NCBI GenBank assembly: GCA_944381125.1 | Contig: CALWKB010000059.1 | Span: forward strand, 1 to 38,359 | Origin: an uncultured Mediterraneibacter sp. | GTDB lineage: Bacteria > Bacillota > Clostridia > Lachnospirales > Lachnospiraceae | Direction of reading: 5' to 3' | DNA length: 38,359 bases | Part shown: piece after piece, positions 31,977 to 38,359 of the stretch | Position numbering within the stretch: position 1 is the first letter of the stretch | How the letters are laid out: every line of letters begins with the position of its first letter | Notes under the pieces: model-generated | The model's input: the letters and a program-made list of their open reading frames with translations, nothing else | Databases searched by the model: none | What the model was told of the DNA's origin: nothing | Translations under genes and position numbers: made by a program

Positions 31977-34253
31977 ATGATCAAATTATACGACAACGGC
32001 GTCTATCTCTTGAACGGCGCTGAGATAGTGGAAGATACAGGCAGTGTACAGGTTCCCCTTTCAAAGGAAGAAGCGTCGCGCAATACGATGGCTTACAATA
32101 TTCTGAAGGCGCATAATACTTCTGACAACATGGAGAATCTGCAGATTAAATTTGACAGGCTTACCTCCCACGACATTACATTTGTGGGAATTATTCAGAC
32201 TGCGAGAGCTTCAGGACTTGAGAAGTTTCCGGTTCCCTATGTGCTGACAAACTGTCATAACAGTCTGTGCGCGGTGGGCGGAACGATCAATGAGGATGAT
32301 CACATGTTCGGACTGACCTGCGCGAAGAAATACGGCGGCGTCTATGTTCCACCGCATCAGGCGGTCATCCACCAGTATGCCCGCGAGATGCTCGCAGGCG
32401 GCGGACGTATGATCCTGGGATCTGACAGTCATACGCGCTACGGCGCTCTGGGAACAATGGCCATGGGCGAGGGCGGACCAGAGCTTGTAAAGCAGCTGCT
32501 GAACAAAACTTATGATATCAGGATGCCGGGTGTGATCGCCATTTACCTGGACGGCGAACCCATGAAGGGGGTAGGACCTCAGGATGTAGCGCTGGCAATC
32601 ATCGGAGCGACATTTAAAAACGGATACGTAAACAATAAAGTCATGGAATTTGTCGGCCCGGGAGTGAAGAAATTAAGCGCGGATTTCAGAATCGGCGTTG
32701 ACGTAATGACGACAGAGACAACCTGTCTGTCATCAATCTGGACGACGGATGAGAAGATTGAAGAGTTCTATGAGATTCACGGCAGAAAAGAGGATTATAA
32801 AGAGCTGAATCCGGGAGCAGTAACATATTATGACGGATGCGTATATGTAAACTTAAGCGAGATCAAACCGATGATCGCAATGCCGTTCCATCCGAGCAAC
32901 GTGTACACGATTGATGAAGTAAACGCGAACTTACAGGATATTCTTCATGACGTAGAACAGAAGGCTCTTGTCAGCCTGGACGGCGCGGTGGAATACTCCC
33001 TGCAGAATAAGATCCGGGACGGAAAACTTTATGTGGACCAGGGCATTATCGCAGGATGCGCAGGCGGTGGATTTGAAAACATCTGCGCGGCGGCTGACAT
33101 CATCCGGGGAAGAAATATCGGCTCCGACGCCTTTACATTCAGCGTTTATCCTGCAAGTATGCCGGTTTACATGGAACTGGTTAAAAACGGCGCCGTGGCA
33201 GATCTGATGGAGGCGGGAACAGTCGTGAAGACCGCATTCTGCGGCCCGTGCTTCGGAGCAGGCGATACGCCGGCGAACAATGCGTTCTCTATCCGGCATA
33301 CGACCAGAAACTTCCCGAACCGCGAAGGAAGCAAACTCCAGAGCGGCCAGATTTCTTCCGTAGCCCTCATGGACGCCCGTTCCATCGCCGCGACTGCGGC
33401 AAATAAAGGCTTCCTTACACCGGCTACGGCTGTGGATGTGGAATACAAAGGCCAGAAATATCATTTTGACAGCAATATTTACGCAAATCGCGTATTTGAC
33501 AGTCACGGCGAAGCCGATCCGGATGTGGAGATCCAGTTCGGACCGAATATTAAAGACTGGCCGGAGATGTCCGCGCTTCCGGAGAACCTGATCGTTAAGG
33601 TCGTTTCCGAGATTCACGATCCGGTTACTACTACAGACGAGCTGATTCCGTCCGGCGAGACTTCATCCTACCGCTCGAATCCGCTGGGACTTGCAGAGTT
33701 CGCACTCTCCAGAAAAGACCCCGCATATGTGGGACGTGCAAAAGAAGTGCAGAAAGCACAGAAGGCCATCGAAGCAGGCACATGCCCGCTGGATGCGCTG
33801 GAAGAACTGAAACCGGTCATGGAAGTGATCCGGAAGACTTATCCGGAAGCAGGCAAAGGAAATATCGGCGTCGGAAGTACAATCTTCGCCGTGAAACCGG
33901 GCGACGGCTCCGCGCGTGAGCAGGCGGCTTCCTGCCAGAAGGTTCTCGGCGGCTGGGCGAATATCGCCGTGGAATATGCTACAAAACGGTATCGTTCCAA
34001 TCTGATCAACTGGGGAATGCTCCCCTTCCTGACGGACGCGGACCACGAAAACCTTCCGTTCAAAAACGGAGATTATATTTTCGTTCCGGATGTGAGAAAA
34101 GCGGTTTCGGAAAAAGCAGATGTCATTAAGGCTTATGTTGTGGGAGATGAACTTAAAGAAATCGAACTCCGCCTGGGTGAGCTCACAGACGCTGAGAGAC
34201 AGATTATTCTGGACGGCTGCCTGATTAATTACTATAAAGCCGGCAGAAAATAA
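31977..34253 (+). CDS. acn: Aconitate hydratase family protein
   Basis: A 758-residue [4Fe-4S] enzyme of the aconitase family, probably isomerising citrate to isocitrate. Cluster cysteines at C361 (IAGCAGG), C422 and C425 (FCGPCFG) match the spacing of mitochondrial aconitase (358/421/424). Other blocks are [21 protein letters not shown], a mobile C-terminal domain with GSAREQAA and [14 protein letters not shown]. The usual GSCTN is changed to AGCAGG and GSSRE to GSARE, so this is a divergent clostridial branch often labelled only hydratase. AAGGAGG precedes the ATG. Citrate synthase is encoded 1.9 kb downstream, supporting a short oxidative path toward 2-oxoglutarate and glutamate; no isocitrate dehydrogenase is in the window. 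Confidence 0.88.
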   Translation: MIKLYDNGVYLLNGAEIVEDTGSVQVPLSKEEASRNTMAYNILKAHNTSDNMENLQIKFDRLTSHDITFVGIIQTARASGLEKFPVPYVLTNCHNSLCAVGGTINEDDHMFGLTCAKKYGGVYVPPHQAVIHQYAREMLAGGGRMILGSDSHTRYGALGTMAMGEGGPELVKQLLNKTYDIRMPGVIAIYLDGEPMKGVGPQDVALAIIGATFKNGYVNNKVMEFVGPGVKKLSADFRIGVDVMTTETTCLSSIWTTDEKIEEFYEIHGRKEDYKELNPGAVTYYDGCVYVNLSEIKPMIAMPFHPSNVYTIDEVNANLQDILHDVEQKALVSLDGAVEYSLQNKIRDGKLYVDQGIIAGCAGGGFENICAAADIIRGRNIGSDAFTFSVYPASMPVYMELVKNGAVADLMEAGTVVKTAFCGPCFGAGDTPANNAFSIRHTTRNFPNREGSKLQSGQISSVALMDARSIAATAANKGFLTPATAVDVEYKGQKYHFDSNIYANRVFDSHGEADPDVEIQFGPNIKDWPEMSALPENLIVKVVSEIHDPVTTTDELIPSGETSSYRSNPLGLAEFALSRKDPAYVGRAKEVQKAQKAIEAGTCPLDALEELKPVMEVIRKTYPEAGKGNIGVGSTIFAVKPGDGSAREQAASCQKVLGGWANIAVEYATKRYRSNLINWGMLPFLTDADHENLPFKNGDYIFVPDVRKAVSEKADVIKAYVVGDELKEIELRLGELTDAERQIILDGCLINYYKAGRK

Positions 34254-34282
34254 GAGCTCGGAAAAATCAAGACAGAAGATGA

Positions 34283-34316
34283 GGCTGCCTCCGGTATTTT
34301 CCGGGGGCAGTTAAAT
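34283..34316 (+). terminator. Terminator-like hairpin after aconitase
   Basis: CTGCCTCCGG (34285-34294) pairs with CCGGGGGCAG (34301-34310), one T-G pair, loop TATTTT, then TTAAATT. The weak T tract suggests partial termination before tatD. Confidence 0.6.
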
Positions 34317-34367
34317 TCCGCGGGATTCGGGATATGCGCCGGAATGAATATGAGGAGAAAAAAACAT

Positions 34368-35147
34368 ATGATATTTGATACACATGCACATTATGATGAC
34401 GACCAGTTTGATTCTGACCGGGAAGTACTGCTGGGGCAGATGGAGGCGGCCGGGATCGGCGCTGTTGTGAACGCGGGATCTACAATCGCGTCCTGGGACA
34501 GGATACAGGCGCTGACGGAGAAATATCCCTTTGTGTACGGCTCTGTGGGCGTGCATCCGGACGAAGTGGGAACACTGAATGAAGAGGCGCCTGCGAAGAT
34601 GGATCGGCTGCTGGACTGTGAGAAGATTGTAGCCGTGGGTGAGATCGGCCTGGATTATTACTGGGATAAGGAAGGGCATGACCTGCAGAAAAAATGGTTT
34701 ATACGCCAGCTGGAAATGGCGCGGGAAAAGAATATGCCGGTTATAATTCACAGCAGGCAGGCGGCGGCGGATACGATGGAGATTATGAAACAGCATGCCC
34801 GCGGCATGAAAGCAGTGATCCACTGTTATTCTTATTCGCCGGAAATGGCGCGGGAATATGTGGAAATGGGATATTATATTGGCGTCGGAGGCGTTGTCAC
34901 ATTTAAAAACGGCAGGAAGCTCAGGGAGACCGTAGAGGAGATCCCGCTGGAAGCGGTTGTCCTGGAGACGGACTGTCCTTATCTTGCCCCCGAGCCATAT
35001 CGGGGAAAACGGAATTCATCTCTCTACCTGCCTTATGTAGTAAAAGCGGTTGCGGAGATAAAAGGGACGGACTGCGAAACAGTAATACGGCAGACAGAAA
35101 AGAACGCGAGGAAACTGTACAATCTGGAGCAGCAGACCGGCTGCTGA
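34368..35147 (+). CDS. tatD: TatD-family metal-dependent hydrolase (DNase)
   Basis: A 259-residue TIM-barrel hydrolase of the TatD family, related to 3'-5' DNases acting in DNA quality control. Metal and active-site residues are visible: DTHAHYDD at the start, a Glu in AVGEIGLDYYW, IIHSRQA, IHCYSYS and the late ETDCPYLAPEPYRGKRN. The ATG 34368 has GAGGAG ten bases upstream; the 34344 start is less likely. It is followed after 39 nt by ksgA, a pairing common in Firmicutes (tatD, rnmV, ksgA), here without the rnmV gene between. Confidence 0.94.
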   Translation: MIFDTHAHYDDDQFDSDREVLLGQMEAAGIGAVVNAGSTIASWDRIQALTEKYPFVYGSVGVHPDEVGTLNEEAPAKMDRLLDCEKIVAVGEIGLDYYWDKEGHDLQKKWFIRQLEMAREKNMPVIIHSRQAAADTMEIMKQHARGMKAVIHCYSYSPEMAREYVEMGYYIGVGGVVTFKNGRKLRETVEEIPLEAVVLETDCPYLAPEPYRGKRNSSLYLPYVVKAVAEIKGTDCETVIRQTEKNARKLYNLEQQTGC

Positions 35148-35186
35148 AACGGAGAATCTTATGAAATGCGCAAGGAGGAGAAACGC

Positions 35187-36053
35187 TTGAAAGAGCCGAC
35201 GCTGGGAAATCCGCAGAATACGATTGCGGTTCTGCAGAAATATAATTTTACATTTCAGAAAAAATTCGGTCAGAACTTTCTGATAGATACACATGTGCTC
35301 GATAAGATTATCCGCGCGGCGGATATCGGACCGGAAGACTGCGTGCTGGAGATCGGGCCGGGGATAGGAACAATGACTCAGTATCTGGCCTGCGCGGCGG
35401 GACGGGTGATTGCCGTGGAGATCGACCGGGCGCTGATTCCGATTCTGGAAGATACGCTGGAGGGTTATGACAACGTCAGAATTATTAATGAAGACGTGCT
35501 GAAACTGGATCTCAAAGCTCTGGCGGAAGAGGAAAACGGCGGCAGGCCGCTTAAGGTGGTGGCGAATCTGCCATATTATATTACAACTCCTATTATTATG
35601 GGGCTTTTCGAAAATCATGTGCCGCTGGAGAGTATTACTGTAATGGTTCAGAAAGAGGTGGCCGACCGGATGCAGGTCGGGCCGGGCACAAAAGACTACG
35701 GCGCCCTTTCTCTCGCGGTGCAGTATTATGCGAAGCCGTATATTGTGGCAAATGTGCCGCCTAATTGTTTTATGCCGCGGCCGAAGGTGGGCTCCGCGGT
35801 GATTCGTCTGGACCGGTATGAAAAACCGCCGGTAGAGGTAAAAGATGAGAAACTTATGTTTCGCATCATACGCGCGTCTTTTAACCAGAGAAGAAAAACG
35901 CTGGTCAACGGACTGAAAAATTCTCCGGAACTTACTTTTTCGAAGGAGGAAATCGAGTCTGCGATCGAAAAACTTGGGAAAGGACTGAATGTCAGAGGAG
36001 AGTCTCTGACATTGGAAGAATTCGCTTTTTTGTCTAATAAGCTGTGTTCATAA
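35187..36053 (+). CDS. rsmA: 16S rRNA dimethyladenosine transferase KsgA (RsmA)
   Basis: A 288-residue SAM-dependent enzyme that dimethylates two adjacent adenosines in the 3'-terminal helix of 16S rRNA during 30S maturation. Blocks: FQKKFGQNFLID, motif I LEIGPGIGTMTQ, VEID, NEDVLK, the catalytic NLPYYITTP and VQKEVADRM, then FMPRPKVGSAV and the FNQRRKTL tail. The TTG at 35187 is chosen because AAGGAGGAG lies just before it and the protein then begins near LGNPQNTI as relatives do; ATG 35166 is an alternative adding seven residues. Confidence 0.95.
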   Translation: MKEPTLGNPQNTIAVLQKYNFTFQKKFGQNFLIDTHVLDKIIRAADIGPEDCVLEIGPGIGTMTQYLACAAGRVIAVEIDRALIPILEDTLEGYDNVRIINEDVLKLDLKALAEEENGGRPLKVVANLPYYITTPIIMGLFENHVPLESITVMVQKEVADRMQVGPGTKDYGALSLAVQYYAKPYIVANVPPNCFMPRPKVGSAVIRLDRYEKPPVEVKDEKLMFRIIRASFNQRRKTLVNGLKNSPELTFSKEEIESAIEKLGKGLNVRGESLTLEEFAFLSNKLCS

Positions 36054-36072
36054 ATATTTAATATTGAATTTA

Positions 36073-36101
36073 TTGTATATTATTTACATTTTTAGTATAA
36101 T
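36073..36101 (+). promoter_or_regulatory. Citrate synthase promoter
   Basis: TTGTAT (36073-36078), 17 bp, TATAAT (36096-36101) in a very AT-rich gap after ksgA. The gap also has an ATAAAT/ATTTAT dyad near 36052-36073. Confidence 0.75.
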
Positions 36102-36155
36102 AAAAAAATCATACAGTAAAAATGTGAAGAAAAAAGAGAGAAGGAGGAAGGTCAA

Positions 36156-37526
36156 ATGGCAAAAGATATTGACAGCATTTTTTTCGATATTACTCCGGAA
36201 ATTGAAGAGCTGGCTCTCAAATGCGAAGCGAACAATGCGATTGACAAGGAACTGTACACAAAGTATGAGGTGAAGAGAGGTCTGCGCGACCTGGATGGAA
36301 GCGGCGTGCTCGCCGGCCTGACAAATGTGTCGGACGTATGCGCATCCAAGATGGTGGACGGGAAGAGAGTTCCCTGCGCAGGCAACCTGTATTACCGCGG
36401 ATATAATATCAAGGACCTTGTAAAAGGATTTCTGGACGCAAAGCATCCGGGATATGAGGAGACGGCATATCTGCTTTTATTTGGAGACCTTCCGGACAAA
36501 GACGAACTGAAAAGATTTCAGGATATGATCGCGGAGCGTCGTACGCTTCCGCCGAATTTTGTGCGTGACGTTATCCTGAAGGCGCCGAGCCGTGACATGA
36601 TGAACAGTATCGCGAGGAGCATCCTGCAGCTGTATTCTTATGACGACAAAGCGGATGATACAAGCATACCGAACGTACTGCGCCAGAGCCTGAACCTGAT
36701 TGCTCAGTTCCCGATGCTGATGGTTTACGGATATCACGCGTACAATTACAAGAGAGGAGAGGATCTGTATATTTATGCGCCGGATCCGAAGCTTTCCACA
36801 GCGGAGAATATTCTCATGATGCTCCGTGAAGACAGGAAGTTTACGAAGCTTGAAGCAAAGATTCTTGATATGGCGCTTGTGCTTCACATGGATCACGGCG
36901 GCGGAAACAACTCCACGTTTACAACTCATGTCGTTACATCTTCGGGAACAGACACATATTCAACGATCGCGGCTGCGATGGCTTCTTTGAAAGGACCGAA
37001 ACACGGCGGCGCGAATATTAAAGTAACGCAGATGTTTGAGGATATGAAGAAACATCTGACGGACTGGACGGATGAAGATCAGATCAGGGCTTACCTGGAA
37101 GCGCTGCTTGATAAGAAAGCGTTTGATAAAAAAGGCCTGATTTATGGAATGGGCCACGCGGTATATTCTATTTCCGATCCCCGTGCGGATATTTTCAAAA
37201 AATTTGTAAAACAGCTCGCGAGAGAAAAAGGATGTCAGGAAGAGTACGCGCTGTACGAAAAAGTCGAGCATATGGCGCCGGAGATTATCGGTGAGAAACG
37301 CCGTATGTATAAAGGTGTTAATGCAAACGTTGACTTCTACAGCGGTCTTGTGTACAGCATGCTGGATCTTCCGCCGTCACTGTACACTCCGATTTTCGCG
37401 GCGGCCCGTATCGTAGGATGGAGCGCGCACAGACTTGAAGAAATAGAGAACGTAGACAAGATTATTCGTCCGGCATACATGCCGCTTGCTCCCTACCGGG
37501 ATTACATAAAATTAGATGACAGGTAA
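36156..37526 (+). CDS. gltA: Citrate synthase
   Basis: A 456-residue cytoplasmic enzyme condensing oxaloacetate and acetyl-CoA to citrate. The catalytic residues are seen in LHMDHGGGNNSTFT (His), YGMGHAVYSISDPRA (His) and NANVDFYSGLVY (Asp), with GPKHGGAN and the C-terminal GWSAHRLEE. There is a longer N-terminal helical extension than in short bacterial types, typical of the clostridial form. GGAGGAAGG precedes the ATG. Own promoter at 36073; the hydrolase gene begins 9 nt after the stop. Confidence 0.95.
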   Translation: MAKDIDSIFFDITPEIEELALKCEANNAIDKELYTKYEVKRGLRDLDGSGVLAGLTNVSDVCASKMVDGKRVPCAGNLYYRGYNIKDLVKGFLDAKHPGYEETAYLLLFGDLPDKDELKRFQDMIAERRTLPPNFVRDVILKAPSRDMMNSIARSILQLYSYDDKADDTSIPNVLRQSLNLIAQFPMLMVYGYHAYNYKRGEDLYIYAPDPKLSTAENILMMLREDRKFTKLEAKILDMALVLHMDHGGGNNSTFTTHVVTSSGTDTYSTIAAAMASLKGPKHGGANIKVTQMFEDMKKHLTDWTDEDQIRAYLEALLDKKAFDKKGLIYGMGHAVYSISDPRADIFKKFVKQLAREKGCQEEYALYEKVEHMAPEIIGEKRRMYKGVNANVDFYSGLVYSMLDLPPSLYTPIFAAARIVGWSAHRLEEIENVDKIIRPAYMPLAPYRDYIKLDDR

Positions 37527-37535
37527 GGATGTACA

Positions 37536-38359
37536 ATGAAAGATGAGTTCTATTTCCCGTCCAAAGATGGAAACACCGAGATTCATACAATAGAGTGGAA
37601 ACCTGACAGTGAGATCAGAGCGGTTCTGCAGATCTGCCACGGTATGATGGAATATATCGAAAGGTATGACGAGTTCGCGCAGTTTCTCTGTGAAAGGGGA
37701 TACTATGTGGTGGGAAATGACCATCTTGGTCATGGAAAATCTGTTCAGTCCAAATCGGAGTACGGATTTTTCGACCAGAAATACGGAAACGCGTGCGTGC
37801 TGGGGGATATCCATACGCTCCGTCAGCGTGTTTCAGGGAAGTATCCTGACGTTCCGTATTTTATGCTGGGACACAGCATGGGTTCTTCCCTGCTGCGTCA
37901 GTATATCCAGATGTATGGAAACGGACTGGCCGGCGCGGTGCTGATGGGAACGGTGACAGACCACAGCCGCGCGTCGCTTGTAATTGTTAAACGCCTCTGC
38001 CGTCTGATGGCGGCTGTCCGCGGATGGCATTACCGCAGCAGGATGGTAAATGAACTGGTTACCGGGGCGTTTAACAGAAAATTCAGACCGGCCGAGACCC
38101 GGGCCGACTGGGTTACAAGCGACAGGGAGCGCCTGGAGAAATATATTTCCGACCCCATGTGTTCCTTTATCTTTACGGTCAACGCGTACTACAGCATGAT
38201 GAATGGGATGCTTGCTTCGCAGAAGAAAGGCAACATACAGATGATACCGAAAACTCTTCCGGTTCTGTTCGTTTCAGGAGCCGAAGATCCGGTCGGAGAT
38301 TTCGGAAAAGGCGTCCGCGGGGTCTTCGAGACATATAAGTCTGCGGGCATACGGGATGT
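37536..38359 (+). CDS. Alpha/beta hydrolase, monoacylglycerol lipase-like (3' partial)
   Basis: The frame is open from ATG 37536 to the window end (274 codons), so the C-terminus is missing. It reads as a serine hydrolase of the Hydrolase_4 / monoacylglycerol lipase group: oxyanion-region ICHGMMEYIERYDEFA (about 33-48), NDHLGHGKS (about 67-75), nucleophile GHSMGSS with Ser114, and a late LFVSGAEDPVGDFGKG carrying the expected acidic residue; the catalytic histidine lies beyond the window. AAGGA overlaps the citrate synthase stop and is six bases before the ATG, suggesting co-transcription. Substrate is probably a lipid ester or lysophospholipid, not proven. Confidence 0.9.
   Translation, partial: MKDEFYFPSKDGNTEIHTIEWKPDSEIRAVLQICHGMMEYIERYDEFAQFLCERGYYVVGNDHLGHGKSVQSKSEYGFFDQKYGNACVLGDIHTLRQRVSGKYPDVPYFMLGHSMGSSLLRQYIQMYGNGLAGAVLMGTVTDHSRASLVIVKRLCRLMAAVRGWHYRSRMVNELVTGAFNRKFRPAETRADWVTSDRERLEKYISDPMCSFIFTVNAYYSMMNGMLASQKKGNIQMIPKTLPVLFVSGAEDPVGDFGKGVRGVFETYKSAGIRD

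Overview
The window looks like chromosomal core DNA from a gut-type Clostridia, most probably a Lachnospiraceae member. The evidence is moderate GC with GGAGG-type ribosome binding sites, sigma-A promoters, and a GlgC/GlgD pair. There is also an anaerobic-style NadA-NadB-NadC set with a 3H-domain NiaR repressor, a BceAB-type module, and a short oxidative TCA arm (aconitase and citrate synthase). No rRNA, tRNA, CRISPR array, insertion sequence or prophage gene was seen. Assignments rest on reading motifs and gene order, without database searches.

Left part (1-14.5 kb, all plus strand): the 3' part of a Lon-type AAA ATPase whose N-terminus lies outside the window; a phosphate uptake pair (Pit carrier and DUF47 partner); and a four-gene run of PfkB sugar kinase, lipoprotein, YfcE phosphodiesterase and a NYN-LOTUS-LOTUS RNA-binding protein. 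Next comes the quinolinate/NAD operon nadA-nadB-nadC-niaR, with a 13-bp palindrome exactly between its -35 and -10 boxes. A SAM methyltransferase is then translationally coupled to a large membrane-anchored protein with a propeller-like middle and a C39-like tail.

Middle part (14.5-22.6 kb): a minus-strand group holds the queuosine-precursor transporter QueT behind a structured leader that is a good preQ1 riboswitch candidate, a DEDDh exonuclease, an atypical Lgt-family protein and a DUF4190 membrane peptide. Divergent from these is a coenzyme A group, coaBC, an ECF pantothenate S component and coaX. It converges on the glycogen genes glgC-glgD through a hairpin with a 22-bp perfect stem.

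Right part (22.7-38.4 kb, plus strand): a MarR regulator overlaps a heterodimeric ABC exporter whose two halves show complementary catalytic and degenerate ATP-site residues. A complete Bce-type module follows (ATPase, permease with large extracellular domain, response regulator, intramembrane-sensing kinase). Together they make about 9 kb of envelope-stress and efflux functions. Aconitase comes next, with a GC-rich structured 5' leader, then tatD-ksgA, citrate synthase, and an alpha/beta hydrolase cut by the window end.

The most interesting signals are regulatory: the queT leader pseudoknot, the nadA operator, the dyads around the marR and bce promoters, and the aconitase leader. Among proteins, the Lon-type ATPase with an altered Walker B motif, the bacterial NYN-LOTUS protein and the Lgt-like protein lacking residues thought essential in Lgt stand out.
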